A DNA stretch of 64,000 bases, taken from contig NC_084799.1 in the NCBI RefSeq assembly GCF_963169125.1, forward strand, positions 104,485,143 through 104,549,142. The letters run 5' to 3'. Below the pieces are notes generated by a model that made no database searches, was not told the DNA's origin, and was given only the letters and a program-made list of their open reading frames with translations. The stretch is from Humulus lupulus (Eukaryota; Streptophyta; Magnoliopsida; Rosales; Cannabaceae). This document shows, in pieces, positions 22,090 to 33,424 of the stretch (positions are counted from its first letter, which is position 1; every line of letters begins with the position of its first letter). The position numbers were made by a program, and so were the translations under genes.

Positions 22090-22450
22090 TTCATTTCATG
22101 TTTGCTATTCCTCCCTGAGTTGGGAATATAATGGACAGGTGATAAATTGAGGTAATTGCTTTAAATTCTCACAAGGAAGGTCTCCCTAATACCGCATTGA
22201 AATTCAAGGCATAATCGACTATGACAAAGTCTGACATAATAGTGGTTTTCCTGGGTTGCTCCCCCACAGTGAGCACTAATTCAATCAAGGTTGTATCGAA
22301 TCCCTAGTAAAACCACTTAGGGAGGTGCTACATGGATTCAAGTTGTTGATGCCCAGACCTATCTTCTCTAAGGTGGGGCGATACAAGATATCTACAGAAC
22401 TACCATCGTTCCCTAGGACCTAGTGCACTCTCATGTGGCTAGTTAGACGA
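22090..22450 (-). pseudogene. Aspartic protease remnant of Tat element A
   Basis: The minus-strand reading gives GNDGSSVDILYRPTLEKIGL, equivalent to LVDTGSSVNILYKSTLERM in element C and LIDNGSSVNLLFWSTLEKM in element B. The active-site Asp lies in an altered context (NDGSS). Stops follow within about 40 codons. Confidence 0.7.
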
Positions 22451-22530
22451 TCAGTACCAGATGCTCACAATGAGAGAAGTGCACACCTTGGGTATTTTCC
22501 TCTGTGAAAGTTATTGAATCATTTTCCCCT

Positions 22531-24560
22531 TTAAAGCTCTTTGGGGGATGCTGATCTAAGCTCATCGTGCAAGGAACGGGCTTCGCCTAGCCTCTCGGGC
22601 ATATAGATCTCTATCACTTCTTGAATCTGCTCTGAATCTAGGACCTCCGAATCCAGGACCTTCGAATATTGTTCTAACTTCCCCATGTACCTCTGGGGCT
22701 CGTTTTTGAGCTCGTGGTGAGGTTGGCCTATCCTTTGATCTCGAGTTCTCCCTTTTAACATACCTGCCCAGATCCCCCTTGTGTTTGAGCTCCTCAATTT
22801 CACCTTTTAAATGGGTACACTCTATCATGGTGTGACCCTTATCCTTGTGGTATTGGAAATATTTTATGGGGTTCCTTTTGGATTAGTCTTTCCTCATCGG
22901 TAGAGGTCTCTTGAATGGGACCTAACTTTTGTTCGTGAGGAAGATGTGTTCTTTCGTATCTATCAGGTCCATATAGAAGGTATATAGCGCATGCTTTGGC
23001 TCACCTCTGCATTTGTGCCTCTTCTGTTGATCATCTTTTGGCCCTTCGTATGCCTTCTTCTTCTTGGCATCATTTGGGCCATCGCGAGTAGAGGACCTTG
23101 GTGAAGGTTCGTTTCCTCCTACCTTGAGATTCTCATGCCCATCTTCAACTCGAATATATTTTTGTGCTCTCTCGAAGAAGTCATCTAAGTCTATGACCTC
23201 CCTCTTTAGCATGTTATCCATAATTTGCATATGGGACGTACTCCGGATGTGATAGCCATCTTGAGTTCTCCTCTAGTTAAAATTCCCACCTCAGCTGCTT
23301 CCATATTGAATCTATGGATATAGCTCTTTAGGCTTTCACTCTCGCCTTGCTTTATGTTAGCGAGGCTAGTACCTGGCATAGAATAATCACGGACCGCGTG
23401 GTATTGTTGGAGATATTCATAAGAAAATTGCTGCCATGACTTGATGGTTCCTGGCCTTAACCTCTACAACCCCTTGTACGCGACTCCTTTTAGCGTAAAA
23501 GTAAAATAATGGCATCTTCCTCTTTTTTTGATCCCTCTTAACTTCATTAGATCATTGCAGGAGTTTAAGTGTTACTTAGGGTCCGTGGTGCCCTCGTATC
23601 GGGTCATGTGAGGTTCCTTGAAGTTGGCAGGGAGTCGCTCAATTTGAATTTCCCATGTGGAGGGCGATTTGCAGTTGAACTCATTATCACCTCCGTGCCC
23701 CTAGATGTTGTGGCTATCCTACTTCGAAGGCTTTACCTTTCGGTGTCTAGTTCCATTCTCCTTTTGTTCAAGTAGCCTCGTAGGTTCTCAGGGTGGACCC
23801 TTGCTTTGGTTGTGTCCCTCGGAGGAGTTGCAAGGGGTGTTGTTTTCAATTCAGACCCTCTTTGGTTAAGCTTTTCCCTCAAGTCGGGTGGTGCTCTTTC
23901 ATAATTGGTGTTGGGTTCGTATCTCCTTTAGGTAGGGTCCACACAAGGTTTTTGTTACCTCTTTTTGGTTTGCACTGTTGGTGTAGAATCTTCCATGTCT
24001 CTTGGGAAAGGGGTGTTACTAGTCGAGAGTAGTGGTTTCCACATGTATGGTGGTTTCCCTTTGCGCATGCTCTCTCCATTTATTCTTAGGGAGGGGTGCA
24101 TTAGACTTCTTGTGTAACAGGCCGTTAAGTACCTCTTCCATGTTTTCCACCGTGGTCTCTAATCTCTAAAATCTTAGGTGTAAGTCACGTATTTCATCAA
24201 TAGCATGAGCTCGGGAGCTTAACTCACTAAGTGTACTCGTGGGATCTTACTAGGCCTCTTCTTGGAGGGACCGAGGTCTCGATGGTTTGAACGTGGGCCC
24301 CCCAGCGGCCTCGTCCCAGTGGCATGTGCTGCATGGCCAACTGTAGGAAGAATAATTGGGGATGATACTTTTTCATCTTCGTCGTTTTCTCTGGGCAACT
24401 CCGGCGCACCTCCATTCATCGACGTAGGAGGGTCTCTCATTGACTCCCTTAACAGAGTTTCGTATAGGTGAACCTCTGCTTCTTGGTGATCTTGTAGGCA
24501 TTTCTAACACCTTTGCATGTTTCTTGCTATAGTCAATGGAAGAACTACTGTTTGTTAGTT
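22531..24560 (-). pseudogene. Gag of Tat element A
   Basis: The N-terminal part near 24219-24440 is low-complexity with TRPLGGPRSNHRDLGPSKKR. The central gag core lies at about 22922-23600 (MLKREVIDLDDFFERAQKYI, KYIRVEDGHENLK). A knuckle-like block follows at about 22790-22860 (YHKDKGHTMIECTHLKGEIE), equivalent to RFHNDVGQNTDDCRHLKDEI in element B. Reading frames change several times and there are many stops. Confidence 0.75.
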
Positions 24561-24562
24561 GT

Positions 24563-24583
24563 TCCTCCCACAGACGGCGCCAA
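24563..24583 (-). promoter_or_regulatory. Primer binding site of Tat element A
   Basis: Plus-strand cccacagacggcgccaaa reads TTTGGCGCCGTCTGTGGG on the minus strand, starting two bases from the 5' LTR end. TTGGCGCCGTCTGTGGG is a common PBS form in plant gypsy elements of this type. It differs from the PBS of elements B and C. Confidence 0.82.
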
Positions 24584-24585
24584 AT

Positions 24586-25810
24586 TGTTGATGGTGAGAG
24601 CTCGTCAACAATCTTAGAAGAATGCGAAAAGAACTTATAACATAAAATGAAGTTGCAGAGAAATATTGTTTGTATTGCTCAATTGCCTTTGGCTACAATG
24701 AGTTTTACAACCTCTTCAAATGATCAGAGGAGGCCTTATTTATTGGGCAGCTCTAATGGATCTCAGTACAAAAATGTTCGCAAGGGGACAAAGGGGTGGT
24801 AGTACAATGTAGCAGCTCAGAGGATCACGGAGCAGGTGTTAGTGGTGTCGAGCTTCAGGCCTGTCAGGCTTGACATCTGTCAGAGGTGTGAGAGGAGGTG
24901 GTCCTCCTCTTAGTACTTTGTATGAATGCTACCCTTCTAATCTTGTACGATCACTACCCTTTTTACCTTGTACAACCACCACTCTCCTTACTTAGTACAT
25001 TCACTACTCTTCTGATGGTAATGTCTAGTTCGTAGTATGTACTACTCAGGTCTTTTTCGTACCTTCTATTTACCCATGCCTTAATAAGTCATTGAGAGGT
25101 TGAGTGCATGGCGTTTATAGCTCAAGGTTAAGGAGGTACTGTGCCTGCAGTCTATATGGATTCTTTGAGCTTATTTCATTTCAATCTTAGTTATGGTTTT
25201 AAGTTGGTATTCCAAGTTTGTTTAGATGATTTCATTTCATTTCATCTCCTTAGCTTCTAGGGAGTCTTGCACACATTTTATGGTCTGGGGAGGGGTCAAA
25301 CCTGTACTTGGGCCTCAAGGGGGCCCTGAGCTCACCCTTTTATTGAAGTCACCCGCTAAGTGAGCTCTCCCCATGAGCTCGCCCCTGGGGTCCTAAGGGG
25401 TGTGAGCTTGGTCCTCGTGTCTCCTCCATCTCTTCAAAGAAACTCTTGGGCATTGGCGTCTTGTTTGGCTTCTCTTGTCATTTCTTCATGCTCACATTAG
25501 TTGCTTAGTGTAGTAAACAATAAACTCCATGGAGGCTTGAGCTTGCCTCCAAGCTCAAAGGAGGTGCGATTTTGATTCCCGAGGCTTTTCCTGTCTCTTA
25601 GGACTCATCTTGGGTACTTGTTCCATGCTTGGCGTCTCTTACCATTTTTCCTCTGCCACACCTCGCATTACCCTTGAGTGAAATGGAGGCCACCAATGTG
25701 AGACCATAAGGCCTAGGTGTACGAGGTAAAGGCCTCGCTTGTGAGGTGAGGCCTTGTGACACTTAGGATACACTCAGACCTTTGCCTTGGTGAATTTTTA
25801 TGCATTTACA
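24586..25810 (-). mobile_element. 5' LTR of Tat element A
   Basis: A 1225-bp LTR, on the plus strand from TGTTGATGGTGAGAGC to TGCATTTACA. It is bordered on the left by the PBS and on the right by gctcc, the start of the older element. It contains several near-repeats of the phrase aagctc(c/t)a(g/a)ggaggtgcg and cttgtacgatcactacc-like units (24940-25010). Confidence 0.82.
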
Positions 25811-26370
25811 GCTCCTATATATAGAGTTTTGAGATACCCTTTGAGTGTCAAATTCCACCAACCCTCATGGATGTTACCAATGTTTAATTGGATTTTTATA
25901 GAATTAAAATGAAGATTTGTGAGTTATTTGGGATGTTAAAACCGGTCAAATTGAAGAAGGTGCAAAATAGAATTCGGTTGTCAGCACCCCAGGCCGCGGC
26001 CACCAGGCTGTTTCAGCCTCCCAATTTTGCATCTTTTTCAAAAAAACATCTCAATCTCTTCCTACTTGATTTTGTAACATCAATACACATTATGAGGGTT
26101 AAAACCACATCTTCAACAACCATATTACATTATGGCTTTGTGAAATTCAATCTCAAATGTGTAACTCTCAATCTACACATTATTGAGTAATATTAGGGAG
26201 TTATAAATTTGTAACTGATTTTGTAACTCCAAAATATGTTACACTTGGACACACACATATGTCAAATTTTGTAACTCTCAATAATATGTTACAAGGTATG
26301 ACAAATCACATTTGTCACATTATTTAATCTAACATTATATTATATGAAACATTATATTAGAATATAATAT
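25811..26370 (-). mobile_element. Left LTR (truncated) of an old non-coding LTR element
   Basis: This interval is repeated in the same orientation at 42054-42672 with high similarity over about 560 bp (for example tatagagttttgagatacc, ggctgtttcagcctccca, gtgtaactctcaat and acttggacacacacatatg). Its left part was replaced by Tat element A. The plus-strand tccccccacttgatt at 26370-26384 reads as a purine tract on the minus strand just inside the repeat, so this should be the 3' LTR of a minus-strand element. The copy at 42230-42310 has an extra GC-rich stretch that is missing here. Confidence 0.72.
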
Positions 26371-28722
26371 CCCCCCACTTGATTAAATAATTACTCTCTC
26401 TATAGGGACCATTGCATTGGTGCATAAAATAAAATGTCTTTCGACTTGAATTTTACCATTCTGTAATTATCACAAAGTTTGTTAAAATTTTGGTTGCCGA
26501 AGCATTGAACCACTATTCATTGATAATAAACCAGTGATAACACACACATTTTCCATGTTCACTTGAGACCTCAATGTCTCTCTTTGCATCGTTAATGACC
26601 ATGTGCACATTCAATTCATAGACTTTTCTTGAGAATGACTCCCAATTCTCATGAGGGGCGGCACCACCCTTGGGTCTATATAGGTAGAACTCTTACAGTA
26701 TTTTGCTACCCTAAAATACTTGTCTTTTCACAACGAAGTTCTATTAAAAAAAATTCGATTTTAACCCTCATTTGGTAACACTCTAGTACTCATATCTCAG
26801 ATGTGACACAATTTTGAGTACTTCTATTATTCACTTGATTGACTTGTTATTACCTATCGAACCTAATACTGGTTTAGTTACTAGTATTAAGATAAGTTAC
26901 CATCAACCGTGAGTCTCTTTTGGGAGTCTAAGTCTCATCCCTTGAGATGTAGAAATGATTCAATTTGAATAATTTCTTTTCACATGTATGCATACTTAAT
27001 CATTCTCTCATTATTTTATTTAAACCTTGTGCTAGCTATAGTTTGATTAAAATAGTTACATCCTTATCAAAATAGTGAGTTTGACCATAGTCAACACCCC
27101 CACTATTTTATATTTCAATATCCAAGATAAACACATTTTCTTGAATATTAATTCTAGAAACCTCTTTGTTTCTAATATTCCCATTATGTTTTAAATTGAT
27201 TCCTTCTTGAACCAAATATCTCACAAACAAGAACTTTAGACATCAAGCATGTCTAGATTTATTCATTCTATATAACTAAAGTGATTTAGAATGTGAAATT
27301 CCAAATCACATATTTGATAGGATGGCAAATTAATCAATCATTATCAACAAAATAAATTGATTAACTTTGGAGCATCACCCCCACATTTCTCACATAAAGT
27401 GATAATAAAATATCACTTTTTAAAAAAGAAATCTGTTTATTTCTACTAAGTCATTTATCCTCCAAGATAAATCTAGACTTATAATTCTCAAAGTTCATCA
27501 GAAGTCCTTAAGCCACATGATAAACTCTCAATAGATCAAGATAAACAAAACATCAGTGTTAGTTTATTTTGATTTATTTTCTTGCAAAAGCAAGATATAC
27601 ACCTTTGAAAGTAACATTTACTTGGTTTGCTTTCTTTTATATTTCACAAAATGAAATATGTGAACACAAATACCATGTGAAAATTAATCAATAATTTTCA
27701 TTCATATTTGTCTAAATAATCTCAACATCACTTAAACAACTTTTGTGCATTTTCTAAGAGTCTTTTTGAGATTATATTGAAAACACCATTTTGACATCCA
27801 TTGATTTTCTCATCAAAATAATTTTGAAGATGTCAAATTTTAAACACTTTAAATCAAAGCAAATTAACTCTCATTGATTTATTTAAACACTTTGATTTCT
27901 CACGCTTTAGTTTCAAATTATCTCCTCATTGAGATTAATTTAAACATTTCACCATCTTTAACCTAAATGAATAAAGTTCTCTTCAATCTATTCACCATTG
28001 GTGTAAAGATTCAAAATTGCTTCTCCAATTTTGTAATGTCTCCTTATTGAGACATTGAATATTTAAGAATTATTGTCACTACATAATTGTCAAATATTTT
28101 ACTTTTTGACCACACATTAGACTCCAAGCCTTATAGGTTAATATGCCATCCCATAATTTTGGAACAATTTGATCCATTTTTCTTACAATAGCAAGACACA
28201 ACCATTAAAAGATGTAACCCCCTTAGGTTCATCTTTTCTTATCTCATAAAATGAGATGCTGAACACTTAAATGAGAAAATTTAAATTTTCAAATAATTCT
28301 ATTTATTTACCAAATAAATGGTAACTTATCACAACACACTACATTCATATGATAACTTTATTTATCATTTATCATTTAACACACTACATTAATATGATAA
28401 CTCATTCCTATAACTTTATTTATCATTTAACACACTACATTAATATGATAACTCACACATATACATATAGTTAAAACCCAAGATATTGAAATATCTTCTA
28501 ATCTAACCACTATATATGCAAAACCAAAGGAGATTTAGAAAAAACAATGAACCTCATTTATAAAATTTTCTTCTTCTCATTTTCATCACCATATGAAAGT
28601 CATTAGAACTTCTAAGAAAAAACAAAGAAGAACATTATGTTATCTTACCACCTTTTAAAGTTGGATCATCACAAGATCTATATGGTTTCTACTTCCATTG
28701 AAAAGGAAAGAATAAGCTTTTT
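26371..28722 (-). mobile_element. Non-coding interior of the old LTR element
   Basis: About 2.35 kb of AT-rich sequence lie between the two LTR copies, with no ORF of 60 codons and no gag or pol motif in any frame that I could recognise. It opens with the PPT-like tract and carries short palindromes and near-repeats (for example the cacactacatta-atatgataact units at 28340-28450). It could be a LARD-type non-autonomous element or a thoroughly decayed copia interior. No canonical PBS is visible left of 28723. Confidence 0.55.
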
Positions 28723-28789
28723 TGTTAGAGAATATAATATTCAATAGAATAAATAGAAATAAAGATACAACTCTAAGCAAGAAATACAA
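28723..28789 (-). mobile_element. First 67 bp of the right LTR of the old element
   Basis: The LTR begins TGTTAGAGAATATAATATTC and is cut after 28789 by Tat element B. It resumes at 41640 and ends at 42672 (ATATAACA). The acaat at 28785-28789 is duplicated at 41635-41639. Confidence 0.7.
28785..28789. repeat. Target site duplication of Tat element B
   Basis: acaat immediately precedes TGTTGATGCGG at 28790, and an identical acaat immediately follows GGGTGTACA at 41634. A perfect 5-bp duplication marks one complete insertion event. Confidence 0.95.
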
Positions 28790-29546
28790 TTGTTGATGCG
28801 GTTCTTCGCCAACAGGTAATTAAGAAAAGAAAGAGGAAGGGATTAGTGCTTATGTTGAACCGAAATAGATGAATGTTCTTGGAAATGGAATGGTGACACA
28901 AAATACATTTTTTAGGTGGTTCAAAGGTTAAAATCCTTCTACTCCACCAGTCAATATTATTGCTATATGCTTGGTATTCTTTTACAAGGTATTTCTTACA
29001 ATATCGAATCCCACCCTTTGTAACTTCCAGGGTCTCCATATTTATAGGAGAAGGAACCTGGGAGTTGGTAAGAAGGTCATCCCGTGACCTTCTTACCTAT
29101 CATGTCAACTCTATGACATTCATGATTAATTCCTAAACCTGACACATAAGTGTGGTAAAATCGATAGGTAAGGGGATAATGGGCCGCACGGCCCAACCCA
29201 GACGTGGGTGTCTGAATACGCACGTTCACGCTGCATGTCCGAGAAGCCAGGGATATATCAAACACGTGATGTATGATATATGCACGTTTACCTTGCATGG
29301 TTGACTTTATAAAGAGTCACAGCCTCCAGCCCTAGCCCGTACCACGAGCTGGATGCTTCCCTCGACCTATGGCCTTCAGAGTCCAGACTCAGTCCTTAAG
29401 TAATCTTGGCGAACCCTTAGGCTACCTCGAGCTAAGGAGGTATGATCTTACGATGATAGCTCCGGTCTTGGGGATGTCCACGTGGTAATCATGATTAGGC
29501 CGTATCTCAGCTCGTTAATCAGCCCGTGGGAAAATCAGGGCGTACA
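28790..29546 (-). mobile_element. 3' LTR of Tat element B
   Basis: 757 bp, from TGTTGATGCGG to GGGCGTACA on the plus strand. By eye I count about 26 differences from the 5' LTR (40879-41634), about 19 of them transitions. The interior side carries the PPT. Confidence 0.95.
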
Positions 29547-29566
29547 TTTGCCCCCCAAGCCCCTGC
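29547..29566 (-). promoter_or_regulatory. Polypurine tract of Tat element B
   Basis: Plus-strand tttgccccccaagcccctgc reads gcaggggcttggggggcaaa on the minus strand and abuts the 3' LTR. This fixes the orientation of the element. Confidence 0.88.
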
Positions 29567-29779
29567 TCGTGGTACACGACGACGCATAGGGCCACAGTAG
29601 GGGCTTTTAGGCTTCCCCATGAACTCTTCATATTCCACATTCTACACAGGCGCCGGATACGTGGAACATCGTGGTTGGTGACGGTACGTCTTCCGAGAAC
29701 CGCATTTAATGGCCTAGCCTATACTCAGCCGTTGTTTCGTCTTTCGAGTGGAGGGCCTTGGATCCCACATCAGGACAAT

Positions 29780-29820
29780 CCAATGGCCCTCTTCACGTGG
29801 CCCTTCGCGTATATAAAAAG
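29780..29820 (+). promoter_or_regulatory. Promoter of the antisense gene: CCAAT, G-box, TATA
   Basis: Within 41 bp on the plus strand there are a CCAAT box (ccaatgg, 29780-29786), a perfect G-box CACGTG (29794-29799) and a strong TATA box (TATATAAAAAG, 29810-29820), in the order and spacing of a plant RNA polymerase II core promoter. About 30 bp further the sequence becomes a CT-rich leader (cttcttcttttctcttcatt, 29877-29896). It lies outside the LTR, about 265 bp inside the element, and faces pol. Confidence 0.78.
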
Positions 29821-29839
29821 GGGTGGCCACCTTACGCAT

Positions 29840-32800
29840 GGGTCACCCGTTCATTTGAAATTTTTCAGAAATTTTCTTCTTCTTTTCTCTTCATTTTCAA
29901 AAGAAAAAACCCTCTTCTTTCCGACTGCCATCCCTAGCGCTCAAGAAGTTCAGGTGCAAAGACTCCTTCGAAGCTTTGGAATCAACTACTTCGACGAAGC
30001 CCCAACCCAGGCGATCCCTTCATCCTCTTCTCAACCAGAAAACTCTGTAAGTCTCCTGACTGTGCATGTTTTGAAATTATTTTTCACTGTAGCTTAGGTA
30101 AATATTTACTATAGCTGCATGCAAGGTTTGCTGGTTTTTTGTGGGCATGAAGGGTAAGAGCCTTTTAGGTTAGAGTATCTTTGCAGTAGAAAATCATTTT
30201 GGAGTATGGTTTACAGGATGCATTTTCTGGGGAAAATTTATGGGTAGGATTTTTGGTGTGCTAGTTTAAAGTATTCAGTATTTTGGGTGCAAAACCGGGT
30301 AGCTTAAGGGACACGCCTCACAGGCGGTTTTGCCTTCCTTGCCTACTGAAAATTTCCTTCCAAGGAAAATTCTATCCTAACCCTCCTGACACACGAATTC
30401 CGAGTATTCGGGGATCTGTTGGGAGCACAGGCGCGTGTTCATAGAACCACGTGGTCTCACTCTCCACGGGCTGGGCTTACCTCAGCTTGTGCAAAGAACA
30501 CTCCTTTTGATTCTTCCTTACGCTTAGGTCGCCTTTTCTGAAATCTTTTCTTTTGTTCGCTAGGCGACCAGATGGCACCGAAGAAGAACGCTCCAAAGAG
30601 GACCGCCGACAGCTCGACCTCCCAACAAGACAAAGGAAAGGAGGTGATGGCCGAATCTCCGATTCCCAACTTCGGGCCAGCAGTGGAATGGGAGCTCGAG
30701 GTGGCCCCCGACGCGTTCTTTGAGGCGAAGAGGATCGTCTCAAAGATTACTGACCAGGCGAGGGTGAACAAAATATTCCTCTCCCATAAAATCGAGCTGG
30801 GGAGAGAATTCATGATTGCTCGACCTCCTGCGGAAGGCGAGCGGAGCTGCGCGCCACTTGATGAGGCGTTCTCGGCCTGGAGCAACGAACATTTCAAGGC
30901 GGGGGCCTTCCTCCCGTTGGACCGGTACTTCGCCGATTTCCTCAACTTCGTGAGGTTGGCCCCATTCCAGCTCCCCCCCCCCCCCCCCCAACTCTTACCG
31001 TTTGTTGGCGGGGTTAAGATACTTGTTCCTGAAACAGGAGTGGGAGGTCCCCACTCCTGCAGACATTCTGTACTTCTTCTGCCTCAAGGCCAGCCCGGAG
31101 CAACGGGGGCGAGGTGACGGGTTTTATTACTTAACCCAGTTCCCCAACACGGTTGCGGTCATCGAGTTGCCCAGCCACCCCAACGACTTCAAAGATCAAT
31201 TCTTTATGTCGACGGAGTTCCGAAACTGCGACCTGCACTACTTCAACCGCCCTCGTAAGTGTCTTTCAATCTTAGCTCGTAAATTTAGTACTGGTTAGTT
31301 TCCCCTATATCCGTTTCTGACTTAGGATAATTCTGCAGCTATCGTCGCGAGGACAGAGAAGTCTGTGATCCTCGGTAGCCAGTACGAGACACTGGCGGGC
31401 TTGCCCCCCAGTGAAAAGGAATATCGTCGGCTCGTGACAGACGAGACGATGGTGGCCTATAAGCTGATCTCCCCAGGTCAGACTCTGAACCTGAGGAGGC
31501 CCTGGGCGCTTCCCCCAGCTCGCGATATAAGGCCTATCATCATGGAGGAGGTCACGGGGGATGAAGATGAGGAGGACGAAGTGCCCCTCGTGAGGAGGAA
31601 GCGGGCACTGGAGGTCGCCCAAAGAACGGACGAGGAGAGGATCCGGTCCGGAGCAGCCGCGGGTCCTTCTGGCCAAGGTAACCCTTACATGTTTAGGAAC
31701 TTAGATAGGGCCACCGCCGACCCCCGGCTAGCTAGGTATAATCCCAAACAGATTGTCCAATGCCATCGAAGTGACCCAGACTTAGATGAAACCCTGCTCC
31801 ACTGCGTCGACCAACTCGTGTTGGATTACGAAAGTAGTCGTCCTAGGGGTACCATAGCTGTAGACAACACCCTAGCCTTTAGGTCGGTCCTATTCAAGGA
31901 GTATGGGACTAATCTTTGGTCATGGCCATCCCTCCGGGAGGGCACCGTAGCTCCGGGTCTTAGGTAATATGTAGAAGAGTCTAGTCCTGAGTCAGCCTTG
32001 GATCCAGAACTCGCGCCAGCTCGAGAAGTAATTGACTTAAATCCTCCCGCAGGAGCTCCGGGGCCGATGGTCGTAACCATAGATTCTTCTACTAGCTCGG
32101 GGGGTAGGATTCCCTTTATTATATATACATACTTGAATTTTTCTTTTTTTTCCCTTTGTTTTTGTTTTTGCCTGACTGCTAACTTGTGTACTAACCATAT
32201 CTTTGTTTTGACAGAAGACATGTCTCAGCCTGGAGGAAAGAGTCTGCGAGCTGTGTTCGCCGGGGGAACTCCTCAGCAGGGGCCTCTGGGTCCAAAATGA
32301 AGAAGCTCCGGACGTCAAAGAAAGCCGCCGGGACCCCAACCAAATCTCTTGCAAAGGAGAAAGAGCAGCCCCCAGCCGCCCAGGTCATGGAAATTGTTCC
32401 TCCTGCTGCAGGGGGGAGCAGCATGCCTCCACCCCCTCCACAAGCTCCGGCCTTTGTCCGGGACACAGGGGCGGAGCCCGGGACTTCAGCAATTGCACCT
32501 TCCGAGCTGCGCATCCCAGTTGACCCCCAGGACCTGGAGAAGATTCTAGAGGCCTTCCGGGGGACGGTGTATGAGACGGCGAACTACGCCGTCAGCCACA
32601 TCTACAAATTCAACGAGAGGGAGCTCAGGGCCATCGAAACAAGGAGCCCGGTGGACGTGCTGGATTCTTCATTGGGCATGGCCCTAACGGTAAGCTGACC
32701 TTACCCTTTTATGGTTTTTGATTATCACGCCTTGCCCTGTTTTTCCTTTCTCCCTTCTCTTTTTTTTCTAAGGCAGTTGCCTCTCCATTTTCGTAGAGCG

Positions 32801-33276
32801 CCGCTGCCCTTCACCGGAGCATAGCCAGGACAAAGGCCCAGCTCGAGGATATGAGGAGCGAGCATCAAGCAGCTGTGGCCACCCACCAGGCTTCCTTGCA
32901 GACGGCTAAGGACGCCCTGGCGGCCACATAGGCCGAGCTGGAAGAGGCCCGTCCCAAGCTACAAGAGCTCGAGACCACCAAAGCCGCCCTGGCCGCTGCG
33001 CGGGCGGACCTAGATACTGTGAAGGCTGAGGCCAAGGCCACCCTGGAGGTCGAGCAGGCAGCTTTAGGCACCGCCATGGAGGACATGTTCTACCATTGCT
33101 GGGCCTATAATCCGGACGCCGACTTCTCCTTCTTGGCCGCGGACATCTGGGAGCCCCTACTGGAGGGGTTCAAAGTTCGCCTCGAGAAAGAAGCACCTTC
33201 CGAGACCGGGGAAGTCTCCGGCGTAGCTGAGCAGGGCGAGACGGTGACCTCCAAGGGGCCAACTGGTGGAGCCTAG
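29840..33276 (+). pseudogene. Spliced antisense gene of Tat element B
   Basis: Gene model from the sequence: untranslated exon about 29840-30046, exon 2 30564-31254, exon 3 31339-32103, exon 4 32215-32689, exon 5 32797-33276, all introns GT-AG. ATG 30572 opens MAPKKNAPKRTADSSTSQQ. The central domain has HFKAGAFLPLDRYFADFLNF and EVPTPADILYFFCLKASPEQ, fitting the plant 'putative gypsy type transposon' family (Pfam Transposase_28). Exon 3 ends in an acidic tail (TGDEDEEDEVPLVRRKRALE), exon 4 is Pro-rich, and exon 5 is an Ala/Glu coiled coil ending DADFSFLAADIWEPLLEGF. Defects: a C16 run at 30973-30988 shifts frame, TAA 31965, frame change near 32298, TAG 32928. Its function is unknown; a DNA- or RNA-binding accessory role is only a guess. 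Confidence 0.82.
30973..30988 (+). repeat. C16 homopolymer inside the antisense gene
   Basis: Sixteen consecutive C bases fall between codons for FQL and the conserved LRYLFLKQEW block, and separate two reading frames. The equivalent position in element C reads FDVAPLQITPNGYRMLAVL without a run. The expansion explains the frameshift, or it may be a sequencing or assembly length error. Confidence 0.85.
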
Positions 33277-33424
33277 GGCCTTTCAATTTTGCTCCCACTC
33301 TTTCATTATTCTTGTTTTTTGTTGTAACTTTTGCATGAGGTGTTTCCACCTCGAGGCAATTAATTTTTACTTTAAATTGGTTTACTCCCTTTTGCCTCAA
33401 GGCATTTTAGTTACTATTTTGAAA

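Larger units (their letters stand above)
19630..25810 (-). mobile_element. Tat-type Ty3/gypsy element A, internally deleted
   Basis: Minus-strand element: 5' LTR 24586-25810, PBS, gag, protease, RNase H, partial integrase, PPT and a truncated 3' LTR (19630-19974). Compared with element B it lacks the RT palm, the DDE core of integrase, the whole antisense gene and the outer part of the 3' LTR. The right flank (gctcctatatatagag) is the same sequence as the interior of the repeat at 42054, which shows that element A inserted into an older LTR. Confidence 0.85.

Noticed and set aside
29675..30097. Plus-strand ORF of 140 codons at the start of the antisense gene
   Set aside because: It begins upstream of the TATA box and runs across the proposed 5' UTR donor, so it cannot be translated as a unit from that promoter.
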